Assembly: GCF_005280195.1 (NCBI RefSeq)
Contig: NZ_SZPR01000031.1
Span: 262,354-326,353 of the forward strand
DNA length: 64,000 nt
Reading direction: 5' to 3'
Source of the DNA: Streptomyces galbus
Lineage (GTDB): Bacteria > Actinomycetota > Actinomycetes > Streptomycetales > Streptomycetaceae
This document shows positions 56,268 to 64,000 of this stretch, piece by piece; within the stretch, counting starts at the first letter, position 1, and every line of letters begins with the position of its first letter. The position numbers and the translations under genes were made by a program. Below the pieces are notes generated by a model. It was not told the DNA's origin and did not search any database. It saw nothing but the letters and a program-made list of their open reading frames with translations.

Positions 56268-57926
56268 GTGTCTCCCCTCTCGATGCGTCACAAGCGCAGC
56301 ACGCTGGCCATCGCCACCGCCGTCGCGGCCGGTGCGCTGCTGGCCACCGGAGTGACCACCGGCACGGCCGCCGCCCAGGCGGACGCCACGGCCGCGGCGA
56401 CCCCGCTCGCCGCCCCGGTGCAGCTGTCCGCGTCCGCCCGCACCTCGCTGCTGCAGGAGCGGCAGGCGGAAGCGGCCACCACGGCCCAGCAGATAGGCCT
56501 CGGCGCCCAGGAGAGACTGGTCGTCAAGGACGTGGTGAAGGACGCCGACGGCACGGTCCACACCCGCTACGAGCGCACCTACGCCGGCCTGCCGGTCCTC
56601 GGCGGCGACCTCATCGTGCACACCTCGAAGGCGGGCAAGGCCGAGGGCGTCACCAAGGCCACCAAGGCGGCCATCAAGGTCTCCTCGCTCACGCCGAAGA
56701 TCGCCGCCGGCGCGGCCGAGAAGCAGGCGCTGGGCGCCGCCAAGACCCTGGGCTCCGACAAGGCCGCGGCCGACGGCGCCCGCAAGGTGATCTGGGCCGG
56801 CTCCGGCACCCCCGTCCTCGCCTACGAGACGGTCGTCGGCGGCTTCCAGGACGACGGCACCCCGAACCAGCTCCACGTCATCACCGACGCCGCCACCGGC
56901 AAGAAGCTCTACGAGTACCAGGGCATCGAGAACGCCACCGGCACCGGCAAGACCCTGTACTCCGGCACGGTCAGCCTGACCACCAACCTGTCGGGCTCGA
57001 CGTACCAGCTCTACGACACCACGCGCGGCGGCCACAAGACGTACAACCTGGCCCGCGGCACCTCCGGCACCGGCACCCTGTTCACCGACGCCGACAACGT
57101 CTGGGGCACCGGCACCGCCTCCAGCTCCTCCTCGGACCAGACGGCCGCCGCGGACGCCGCCTACGGCGCGCAGGAGACCTGGGACTTCTACAAGTCGACG
57201 TTCGGCCGCAACGGCATCAAGAACAACGGCGTCGGCGCCTACTCCCGCGTCCACTACAGCAGCGGCTACGTCAACGCGTTCTGGGACGACGGCTGCTTCT
57301 GCATGACGTACGGCGACGGCAGCAGCAACACCCACCCGCTGACCTCGCTGGACGTGGCCGGCCACGAAATGAGCCACGGCGTCACCTCGAACACGGCGGG
57401 CCTGAACTACTCGGGCGAGTCCGGCGGCCTGAACGAGGCCACCTCGGACATCTTCGGCACGGGCGTGGAGTTCTTCGCGGGCAACTCCTCCGACGTCGGT
57501 GACTACCTCATCGGCGAGAAGATCAACATCAACGGCAACGGCACCCCGCTGCGCTACATGGACAAGCCCAGCAAGGACGGCGGCTCCGCCGACTACTGGT
57601 CCTCGACCGTGGGCAGCAAGGACGTGCACTACTCGTCCGGCGTCGCGAACCACTTCTTCTACCTGCTGTCCGAGGGCAGCGGCGCGAAGACCATCAACGG
57701 CGTGAGCTACAACTCGCCGACCTACAACGGCTCGACGGTCACCGGCATCGGCCGCGCCAAGGCGCTGCAGATCTGGTACAAGGCGCTGACCACGTACATG
57801 ACCTCGACCACCAAGTACGCGGGCGCCCGCACGGCGACGCTGAACGCGGCGTCGGCCCTGTACGGGTCCACCAGCGCCGAGTACAAGGCGGTGGCCGCGG
57901 CCTGGTCGGCGGTCAACGTCAACTAG
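56268..57926 (+). CDS. Secreted M4 zinc metalloprotease (no P-domain)
   Basis: A 552-residue paralog of the preceding protease. Signal peptide (STLAIATAVAAGALLATGV), FTP/PepSY propeptide with the same RTYAGLPVLGGDL block, and an M4 domain with HEMSH: H366, E367, H370, third ligand E390. It stops right after the M4 C-terminal domain (AAAWSAVNVN), where the first copy continues into its glycine linker and P-domain. GTG 5 nt after AAGGAG. Near-identical blocks in both proteins (DVGDYLIGEKI, GTPLRYMDKPSKDG) indicate tandem duplication. A terminator follows. Confidence 0.95.
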   Translation: MSPLSMRHKRSTLAIATAVAAGALLATGVTTGTAAAQADATAAATPLAAPVQLSASARTSLLQERQAEAATTAQQIGLGAQERLVVKDVVKDADGTVHTRYERTYAGLPVLGGDLIVHTSKAGKAEGVTKATKAAIKVSSLTPKIAAGAAEKQALGAAKTLGSDKAAADGARKVIWAGSGTPVLAYETVVGGFQDDGTPNQLHVITDAATGKKLYEYQGIENATGTGKTLYSGTVSLTTNLSGSTYQLYDTTRGGHKTYNLARGTSGTGTLFTDADNVWGTGTASSSSSDQTAAADAAYGAQETWDFYKSTFGRNGIKNNGVGAYSRVHYSSGYVNAFWDDGCFCMTYGDGSSNTHPLTSLDVAGHEMSHGVTSNTAGLNYSGESGGLNEATSDIFGTGVEFFAGNSSDVGDYLIGEKININGNGTPLRYMDKPSKDGGSADYWSSTVGSKDVHYSSGVANHFFYLLSEGSGAKTINGVSYNSPTYNGSTVTGIGRAKALQIWYKALTTYMTSTTKYAGARTATLNAASALYGSTSAEYKAVAAAWSAVNVN

Positions 57927-57944
57927 CCGACCGGTAGTCGAACG

Positions 57945-57984
57945 ACGGCGGCACCCAGGAAGCCCGGCTTCCGGGTGCCGCCGT
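57945..57984 (+). terminator. Terminator after second M4 protease
   Basis: Perfect 12-bp outer stem ACGGCGGCACCC/GGGTGCCGCCGT enclosing an inner GGAAGCC/GGCTTCC hairpin after one unpaired A. Its right end abuts a TACGCT box preceding the DUF1990 start. Confidence 0.88.
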
Positions 57985-57997
57985 ACGCTTGGGCACC

Positions 57998-58525
57998 ATG
58001 TCCTCGACGTCCCCGGCCTTCACCTACGACGCCGTCGGCGCGACCCGTCAGGGTCTGGCCGACTGCCCGCCCGGCTTCCGCCCGATGCAGGTGCGCACCC
58101 GCATCGGCGAGGGCGAGGCGCTGTTCCGCCGCGCCGCCGAGGCGGTCCTCACCTGGGAGATGCACCGCGAGCTGGGCGTCGGCATCGACGCCACGGCCGA
58201 GCGGGCCGACACGGGCGTCGACGTCACCGTCACCCTGGCCGGCATGATCAAGGCCCCCTGCCGCGTGGTGTGGACCGTGGCCGAGCCCCGCCGCGCGGGC
58301 TGGGCGTACGGCACGCTCACCGGTCACCCCGAGTGCGGCGAGGAGTCCTTCGTCGTCGACCGCACCGGTGACGGCACGGTCTGGCTGACGGTCACCGCCT
58401 TCAGCCGCCCGGCCAAGTGGTACGCCAAGGCGGGCGGCCCGGCGACCCGCGGCCTGCAGCAGGCGTACGCCCGGCGCTGCGGGAAGGTCCTGCGGCGCCT
58501 GTGCGCGCCGCAGGACGCGGCCTGA
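57998..58525 (+). CDS. DUF1990 family protein
   Basis: A 175-residue cytosolic protein of the DUF1990 family, function unknown. The family pattern is seen in the EALFRRAAEAVLTWEMHRELGV helix, the PCRVVWTVAEPRRAGWAYGTLTGHPE-type strand-turn region and the C-terminal RPAKWYAKAGGPATR motif. ATG MSSTSPAFTYDAVGAT is the family-like start. A TACGCT -10-like box ends 8 nt upstream, so the mRNA may be leaderless, which fits the lack of a ribosome-binding site. It is convergent with glgP (25 bp between stops). Confidence 0.85.
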   Translation: MSSTSPAFTYDAVGATRQGLADCPPGFRPMQVRTRIGEGEALFRRAAEAVLTWEMHRELGVGIDATAERADTGVDVTVTLAGMIKAPCRVVWTVAEPRRAGWAYGTLTGHPECGEESFVVDRTGDGTVWLTVTAFSRPAKWYAKAGGPATRGLQQAYARRCGKVLRRLCAPQDAA

Positions 58526-58550
58526 CCGCCCCCTCGGGTCACCCCCCGGG

Positions 58551-61172
58551 TCACCGCATCAGCACGCCCGCCGCCTCGACCAGCTCCTGCGACGGGACCG
58601 CGACCAGGCCCAGCTCCGCGGCGGAGGCCAGCAGCCGGTGCGCGGGCAGGACGCGGACCGTGTAGCCGAACGGGCCCGTGCGGTCCAGGGTGAGGGGCCC
58701 CTCGTAGACCCAGCGGCCCTCCTGGTCGGCGCCGCCCGCCGGCTTCAGCGCGACCGTCACCGCCTCCGTGATGCGGTCCTCGCTGTCCACGCGGCCCGAC
58801 AGGGCCTGCACCTCCACGTCGTCGGGGCCCAGGCTCCCGAGGCGCACGTGGACGCGCAGCGCGAGGGTGCTGCCCAGTTCCGCGGTCGCGGTGGCCGCCG
58901 AGGTCTCGACGTGCTCGACGGCCACCTGGTGCCAGGAGGCGCGCACCCGCTCCTTCCAGTCGGCGAGGTCGCGCGCGGTGTCGGCGTCCAGCGCGCGGTG
59001 CGCCACGGCGGCCGGGGCGTAGAGCCGCTCGACGTAGTCACGGACCATGCGCCCGGCCAGCACCTTCGGGCCGAGCCGCATCAGGGTCTGGCGGACCATC
59101 TCGATCCAGCGGTCGGGCAGCCCCTGCCGGCCCCGCTCGTAGAAGCGCGGGGCGACCCGCTGCTCCAGCAGGTCGTACAGGGCCGCCGCCTCCACGTCGT
59201 CCCGGTGGTCCGGGTCGGTGCCGGCGCCGTCCGCGGTGGGGATCGCCCAGCCGAAGTCGGGCTGGAACCACTCGTCCCACCAGCCGTCCAGCACCGAGAG
59301 GTTGAGACAGCCGTTCAGCGCGGCCTTCATGCCGGAGGTGCCGCACGCCTCCAGCGGCCGCAGCGGGTTGTTCAGCCAGATGTCACAGCCGGGGTAGAGC
59401 TTCTGCGCCATCGCCATGTCGTAGTTGGGCAGGAACACGATCCGCCCGCGCACCCGCGGGTCGTCCGCGAACCGCACCAGCTCCTGCACCAGCCGCTTGC
59501 CGCCGTCGTCCGCCGGGTGCGCCTTGCCGGCCACCACGATCTGCACCGGCCGCTCCGGGTGCAGCAGCAGCTCCATCAGCCGGTCCCGGTCGCGCAGCAT
59601 CAGCGTCAGCCGCTTGTACGACGGCACGCGGCGGGCGAAGCCGATGGTCAGCACGTCCGGGTCGAGCACCGAGTCGATCCAGCCCAGCTCGGCGGTGCCG
59701 GCGCCGCGCTGCCGCCAGGAGGCCCGCAGCCGGGAGCGCACCTCCTGCACGAGCTGCTCGCGCAGGTCGCGCCGCAGGTCCCAGACCTCCTGGTCCGGGA
59801 TGTCGGCCACGGCGTCCCAGCGCTCGGAGCCGCCGACGCTCAGCACGTCCTCGGCGCGCTGGGCACCGACCTGCCGGGCGCCGAGCCGGAACACCTCCGG
59901 GGCCACCCAGGTCGGGGCGTGCACCCCGTTGGTGACCGAGGTGATCGGCACCTCCTCGGGGTCGAACCCGGGCCACAGTCCCGAGAACATCTCCCGGCTG
60001 ACCTGCCCGTGCAGCAGCGAGACGCCGTTGGCGCGCTGGGCGAGCCGCAGGCCCATCACCGCCATGTTGAACAGGTTGGGCTCGCCGCCCGGGTAGGTCT
60101 CCATGCCGAGCCGCAGGACGCGCTCGACGTCGATGCCGGGCAGCTCGGCGTCGGCCCCGAAGTGGTGGGCGACCAGCTCGCGGTCGAAGCGGTCGATGCC
60201 GGCCGGGACCGGGGTGTGGGTGGTGAACACGGTGCCGGCCCGCACCGCCTCCAGGGCGGAGTCGAAGTCGAGCCGCTGCTCGTCGCACAGCTCGGCGATC
60301 CGCTCCAGGCCGAGGAAACCGGCGTGTCCCTCGTTCGTGTGGAACACCTCGGGCGCCGGGTGACCGGTGAGCCGGCAGTAGGTGCGCACGGCCCGCACCC
60401 CGCCGATGCCGAGCAGCATCTCCTGCAGCAGCCGGTGCTCGCTGCCCCCGCCGTACAACCGGTCGGTCACCCCGCGCTCGCCGGGGTCGTTGTCCTCGAC
60501 GTCGGAGTCGAGCATCAGCAGCGGGACGCGGCCGACCTGGGCGAGCCAGATCCGGGCGCGCAGCCGGCGCCCGCCGGGCAGGGCCAGGGCGACGTACGCC
60601 GGGCTGCCGTCCTCCTCCTTCAGCAGGCTCACCGGCAGCTCGTTGGGGTCGAGCACCGGGTAGTGCTCCTGCTGCCAGCCGTCCCGGGACAGGCTCTGGC
60701 GGAAGTAGCCGTGCCGGTAGAGCAGGCCCACGCCGATGAGCGGCACCCCGAGGTCGCTGGCGGCCTTCAGGTGGTCGCCGGCCAGGATGCCGAGGCCGCC
60801 GGAGTACTGCGGCAGGGCGGCGGTGATGCCGAACTCGGGCGAGAAGTAGGCGATCGCGGCGGGCAGGCCGCCGGGCTGCGCCTGGTACCAGCGCTCGCCG
60901 GTCAGGTAGTCGTTCAGGTCGTCGCAGACCGCGGTGAGCCGGCGCAGGAAGCGGCGGTCCTCGGCCAGCTCGGCCAGGCGCGCGGGGCGCACACTGCCGA
61001 GCAGGCGTACGGGATCACCGTCCGAGGCGGCCCAGCGCTCTGGATCCACGGACTGGAACAGGTCACGGGTCTCCGGGTGCCAGGACCAGCGCAGGTTGCG
61101 CGCCAGGTCGCTCAGGGGCCTCAGGGGTTCCGGGAGAACGGGTCGGACGGTGAATCGACGGATCGCCTTCAC
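58551..61172 (-). CDS. glgP: Alpha-glucan phosphorylase (GlgP, DUF3417-containing)
   Basis: Phosphorolyses glycogen and maltodextrin non-reducing ends to glucose-1-phosphate (GT35). The 873 residues begin with a DUF3417 domain (VRPVLPEPLRPLSDLARNLRWSW is split by family motifs) and contain FSPEFGITAALPQYSGGLG, NGVHAPTW and the PLP lysine in ACGTSGMKAALNG. The GTG start (MKAIRRFTV) has GAGGTGG 5 nt upstream; a longer version by 19 residues is unlikely. With GlgE nearby, glucan made from maltose-1-phosphate could be recycled to glucose-1-phosphate. It diverges from an S8 protease gene. Confidence 0.96.
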   Translation of the reverse strand: MKAIRRFTVRPVLPEPLRPLSDLARNLRWSWHPETRDLFQSVDPERWAASDGDPVRLLGSVRPARLAELAEDRRFLRRLTAVCDDLNDYLTGERWYQAQPGGLPAAIAYFSPEFGITAALPQYSGGLGILAGDHLKAASDLGVPLIGVGLLYRHGYFRQSLSRDGWQQEHYPVLDPNELPVSLLKEEDGSPAYVALALPGGRRLRARIWLAQVGRVPLLMLDSDVEDNDPGERGVTDRLYGGGSEHRLLQEMLLGIGGVRAVRTYCRLTGHPAPEVFHTNEGHAGFLGLERIAELCDEQRLDFDSALEAVRAGTVFTTHTPVPAGIDRFDRELVAHHFGADAELPGIDVERVLRLGMETYPGGEPNLFNMAVMGLRLAQRANGVSLLHGQVSREMFSGLWPGFDPEEVPITSVTNGVHAPTWVAPEVFRLGARQVGAQRAEDVLSVGGSERWDAVADIPDQEVWDLRRDLREQLVQEVRSRLRASWRQRGAGTAELGWIDSVLDPDVLTIGFARRVPSYKRLTLMLRDRDRLMELLLHPERPVQIVVAGKAHPADDGGKRLVQELVRFADDPRVRGRIVFLPNYDMAMAQKLYPGCDIWLNNPLRPLEACGTSGMKAALNGCLNLSVLDGWWDEWFQPDFGWAIPTADGAGTDPDHRDDVEAAALYDLLEQRVAPRFYERGRQGLPDRWIEMVRQTLMRLGPKVLAGRMVRDYVERLYAPAAVAHRALDADTARDLADWKERVRASWHQVAVEHVETSAATATAELGSTLALRVHVRLGSLGPDDVEVQALSGRVDSEDRITEAVTVALKPAGGADQEGRWVYEGPLTLDRTGPFGYTVRVLPAHRLLASAAELGLVAVPSQELVEAAGVLMR

Positions 61173-61430
61173 ATTCCACCTCGTCGCGCGTGCGGAGGGA
61201 CACACGGCGCTGTGCGTCCTCGTCGTCATCTCCGACCGTAGTGGTTACTTCGGGGTTGGTGGGGGCGTCTCGGGGGTGACGGGGTGGCGCACCCGGGGGC
61301 GCACACGGCCGATCCGGCCGGTTTCCTCCCCCGGGGCCGTCTTGTGACCCTTCGTCCGCGCACGAGAGGCTTCCCCCGGACGCACCGGCGCAGGGCGGTG
61401 TGCGTCGCGTCGAGGGAGGGAACGCGCAGC

Positions 61431-62678
61431 ATGGCTCGGACGCGGAACGGGCGACCGCGCCGGGCAGGGGGGCTGATCGCAGCGGTCGCGGCCGCTGCGC
61501 TGTCGGTCGTCCCCCTGCCCGCGCACGCCGTACCGGAGGGGACCGTCGTGGGCGCCGGGGCGCCGGGGTCCGTCGCCGGCAGCTACCTCGTGTCGCTGCG
61601 GGAGGGGGTGCGCGCCGACTCCGCGGAGACCCGGCGGACCGTCGAGGGGTACGGGGCGAGAATCGGCCATGTCTACGACACGGTGCTGCAGGGCTACGCC
61701 GTCACGGCCGGCGCGCGGCAGGCCCGCCGGCTCGCCGCGGACCCGCACGTCGCCTCGGTGGCCCAGGACACGCGGGTGGCCGTGGACGGGGCGCCCGCGC
61801 CGCCGGCCCGGCGCACCGGGCCGGCGCTGAGGACGCAGCGCAGACCGCCGTCCTGGGGGCTGGACCGGCTGGACCAGCCGCGGCTCCCGCTGGACGGCCG
61901 CTACTCCGCCCCGGCCTCGGGTGGCGCCGGGGTCACGGTCTACGTCCTGGACACCGGGATGCGCGTCACCCACCGGGAGTTCGGCGGGCGCGCCCGGTAC
62001 GGCTGGGACTTCGTCGACGGTGACCGCACCGCCTCGGACGCCGACGGGCACGGCACGCACGTCGCGGCCACGGTCGCGGGGGCGACGTACGGCGTGGCGA
62101 AGCGGGCGCGGATCGTCTCGGTACGGGTGCTGGACGACCGGGGGGCCGGCACCACGGGCCGGGTGATCGCCGGGATCGACTGGGTCACCCGGCACGCCCG
62201 CCGGCCGGCCGTCGCCGACCTGAGCCTCGGCGGGCCGTACGACGCCCGGCTCGACGCGGCCGTGCGGGCCTCGGTCCGGGCCGGGATCACCTACGTGGTC
62301 GCCGCCGGCAACGACGGCGGGGCCGCCGCCCTGCACTCCCCCGCCGGCGTGCGCGAGGCCCTCACCGTCGGCGCGACCGGCCCGGGGGACGCCCGGGCCG
62401 CGACCTCGAACCTCGGCTCCGCGGTCGACCTGTTCGCCCCGGGCGTGTCGATCACCTCCGCGTCCCACCGCAGCGACACGGGCCGCGCGGTGTGGTCGGG
62501 TACGTCGATGGCGGCGCCGCACGCGGCGGGCGCGGCCGCGCTGTACCTCGCCGCCCACCCGCGGGCGTCGCCGGCCGAGGTCGGACGGGCCCTGGTGGCG
62601 GCCGCGGCGCGCGGGAGGGTGTCCGGCCGGGGGGCCGGTTCGCCGGACAGACTCCTGCAGGTGCCGGCCGTCCGCTGA
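61431..62678 (+). CDS. Secreted subtilisin-like serine protease (S8)
   Basis: A 415-residue secreted protease. Signal peptide (RRAGGLIAAVAAAALSVVPLPAHA) is followed by an inhibitor I9-type propeptide (GSYLVSLREGV ... VASVAQDTRV, ~50-120) and the catalytic domain. The triad is D174 (VLDTGMRVTH), H207 (DGHGTHVAAT) and S359 (GTSMAAPHAAG), proteinase-K-like in spacing. It begins right after GAGGGAGGG. Placement between glgP and glgE is probably positional; no link to glucan metabolism is visible. Confidence 0.95.
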   Translation: MARTRNGRPRRAGGLIAAVAAAALSVVPLPAHAVPEGTVVGAGAPGSVAGSYLVSLREGVRADSAETRRTVEGYGARIGHVYDTVLQGYAVTAGARQARRLAADPHVASVAQDTRVAVDGAPAPPARRTGPALRTQRRPPSWGLDRLDQPRLPLDGRYSAPASGGAGVTVYVLDTGMRVTHREFGGRARYGWDFVDGDRTASDADGHGTHVAATVAGATYGVAKRARIVSVRVLDDRGAGTTGRVIAGIDWVTRHARRPAVADLSLGGPYDARLDAAVRASVRAGITYVVAAGNDGGAAALHSPAGVREALTVGATGPGDARAATSNLGSAVDLFAPGVSITSASHRSDTGRAVWSGTSMAAPHAAGAAALYLAAHPRASPAEVGRALVAAAARGRVSGRGAGSPDRLLQVPAVR

Positions 62679-62994
62679 CGCGACGGGCGGGCGGGTTCCG
62701 GATGTCTCGAATCGGGCGGGTCGGACGGGTCGACATACGGGCGAGTAGTTAGCAACGTGCCGGATTGCCCACCCGAAGAGCATGGGAAGGCTCCTGCGGT
62801 GCACGACGCATCACCCGGAACGCCCCGGGACACGTTCGCGCGTTCCCCGGCAGATCACCCTCCGGAAACATGTTCGGGGCAGCATGGGAAACACGCCTCA
62901 GGTACGACCCCTTGCACGTGCCCCGGACCCCGCAGTACGCACCTCCCCCCTTCCCTCCGCCCACCACCCCCGTTCGATGCGGACAGGAGCGGTC
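62679..62994. promoter_or_regulatory. Intergenic region upstream of glgE (no gene seen)
   Basis: About 316 bp between the S8 protease and glgE. It holds a short direct repeat (CGGGTCGGACGGGTCGAC) near 62719 and an AT-richer patch around 62740-62760. ORFs here lack coding character. The glgE promoter must lie in it, but I cannot point to a convincing -35/-10 pair. Confidence 0.45.
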
Positions 62995-64000
62995 ATGCCC
63001 GCCACGCACCACTCGTCAGTACCCCCCAAGTCCCGGTCCACCCGGGCCGGCTCCGCGCCCCCGGGGCGCACCCGGCCACCGGCCGCGGAGGACCCCTCCG
63101 CCGGCGCCCGGGGCCGCGGCCCGGGGACCGCCGTGGGGCGCATACCGGTCCTGGACGTCCGCCCGTGCGTGCAGCACGGGCGCCGGCCGGCCAAGGCGGT
63201 CGTCGGGGAGTCGTTCGAGGTCTCGGCCACCGTGTTCCGCGAGGGGCACGACGCGGTCGCCGCCGACGTCGTGCTGCGCGATCCCGAGGGGCGTCCGGGG
63301 CCCTTCACGCCGATGCGCGAGCTGGCCCCCGGCACGGACCGCTGGGGCGCCACCGTGCGCCCCGACGCGCCCGGCCTGTGGTCGTACACGGTGGAGGCCT
63401 GGGGCGACCCGGTCGCCACCTGGCGGCACCACGCCCAGATCAAGATCCCGGCGGGTCTGGACACGGAGCTGGTGCTGGAGGAGGGCGCCCGCCTGTACGA
63501 GCGGGCCGCCGACGGGGTGCCCGAGGACGGCGGGCGCGACGTCCTGCGCGCCGCCGTGGAGGGCCTGCGCGACACCTCCCGCCCGGCGGCCGCCCGCCTC
63601 GCGGCGGCGCTCGCGCCGGAGGTGGCCGAGGTGCTCTCCCGGCACCCGCTGCGGGACCTGGTGACGGCCTCGGACCCGCTGCCGCTGCTGGTGGAGCGGG
63701 AGCGGGCGCTGTTCGGGTCCTGGTACGAGTTCTTCCCGCGCTCGGAGGGCACGCCCGAGGAGCCGCACGGCACGTTCCGCACGGCCGCGCGCCGGCTGCC
63801 GGCGATCGCGGAGATGGGCTTCGACGTCGTCTACCTGCCGCCGATCCACCCCATCGGCACCACCTTCCGCAAGGGCAGGAACAACACCCTCTCGCCCGGC
63901 CCCGACGACGTGGGGGTGCCGTGGGCGATCGGGTCGCCGGAGGGCGGCCACGACGCGGTGCACCCGCGGCTGGGCACCCTGGAGGACTTCCGCTGGTTCG
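62995..64000 (+). CDS. glgE: Alpha-1,4-glucan:maltose-1-phosphate maltosyltransferase GlgE, 5' part
   Basis: Extends linear alpha-1,4-glucan by transferring maltose from maltose-1-phosphate (GH13_3). The first 335 codons are present. A ~45-residue Pro/Arg/Gly-rich leader is followed by the N-terminal beta-sandwich (GRIPVLDVRPCVQHGRRPAK, ESFEVSATVFREGHD), then the helical insert and the beginning of the catalytic barrel (GSWYEFFPRSEGT, FDVVYLPPIHPIG, KGRNN). The catalytic Asp and Glu lie beyond the window. ATG is 6 nt after AGGAG. In S. coelicolor glgE is followed by treS, pep2 and glgB (from memory), which would be expected just outside. Confidence 0.95.
   Translation, partial: MPATHHSSVPPKSRSTRAGSAPPGRTRPPAAEDPSAGARGRGPGTAVGRIPVLDVRPCVQHGRRPAKAVVGESFEVSATVFREGHDAVAADVVLRDPEGRPGPFTPMRELAPGTDRWGATVRPDAPGLWSYTVEAWGDPVATWRHHAQIKIPAGLDTELVLEEGARLYERAADGVPEDGGRDVLRAAVEGLRDTSRPAAARLAAALAPEVAEVLSRHPLRDLVTASDPLPLLVERERALFGSWYEFFPRSEGTPEEPHGTFRTAARRLPAIAEMGFDVVYLPPIHPIGTTFRKGRNNTLSPGPDDVGVPWAIGSPEGGHDAVHPRLGTLEDFRWF

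Noticed and set aside
46394..57926. ABC exporters plus proteases as a RiPP or lantibiotic export/processing cluster
   Set aside because: No precursor peptide, modification enzyme or C39 peptidase domain is present, and the proteases are ordinary secreted M4 enzymes with their own signals and terminators.

Overview
The window looks like a chromosomal core segment of a Streptomyces. It is GC-rich throughout, uses many GTG and TTG starts, and carries Streptomyces-type families (EF-hand mini-protein, L,D-transpeptidase lipoproteins, HATPase regulator, GlgE). From memory, the gene order resembles the S. coelicolor region from about SCO5495 (GGDEF/EAL protein) down to SCO5443 (glgE); I could not check this by alignment. 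I see no prophage, insertion sequence, CRISPR array, rRNA or tRNA.

Layout. 1-6.8 kb (mostly minus): a membrane GGDEF-EAL protein cut by the window edge, ligA, a short MetE-like protein, an SDR dehydrogenase and a LOG-family protein. 6.85-11.2 kb: DUF427 protein, alpha/beta hydrolase, mnmA, an amidase and a cysteine desulfurase; the desulfurase probably feeds sulfur to MnmA. 11.3-17.2 kb: two small membrane proteins divergent from a TetR regulator with two candidate operators, a WYL regulator broken by an in-frame TAG, a DinB/maleylpyruvate-isomerase-like protein, a thioesterase, a membrane-anchored esterase and a TRIC-type membrane protein. 17.3-23.7 kb: a five-gene oligopeptide ABC importer (permease, binding lipoprotein, permease, two ATPases), bounded by a terminator and containing an internal hairpin after the binding-protein gene.

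24-32 kb: two SseB-like proteins and a P-loop protein, then a glycine/serine block: tandem glycine riboswitch, gcvT, gcvH, glyA, sdaA. Glycine switches on its own cleavage, SHMT interconverts glycine and serine, and SdaA deaminates serine. 31.5-37.4 kb: GH25 muramidase-like protein, NADP-binding reductase, GntR regulator, a leuA-like gene overlapping a lone ABC ATPase, an EF-hand mini-protein and a GNAT protein. 37.4-46.3 kb: YVTN lipoprotein plus polysaccharide deacetylase pair, glgX, two L,D-transpeptidase lipoproteins, an enoyl-CoA hydratase and a HATPase regulator.

46.4-53.7 kb: four ABC exporter half-transporters in one overlapping run, which I read as two heterodimers. The second pair shows striking complementary decay: one subunit lost Walker A and B but kept LSGGQ, while its partner lost LSGGQ but kept Walker A and B. 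53.9-64 kb: two paralogous secreted M4 metalloproteases (one with a P-domain), a DUF1990 protein, glgP, a secreted S8 protease and the start of glgE. With glgX, this end of the window handles alpha-glucan metabolism.

Best candidates for a second look are the asymmetric ABC cluster, the amber-interrupted WYL regulator, the leuA/ABC-ATPase overlap, and the SseB pair beside the serine/glycine genes.
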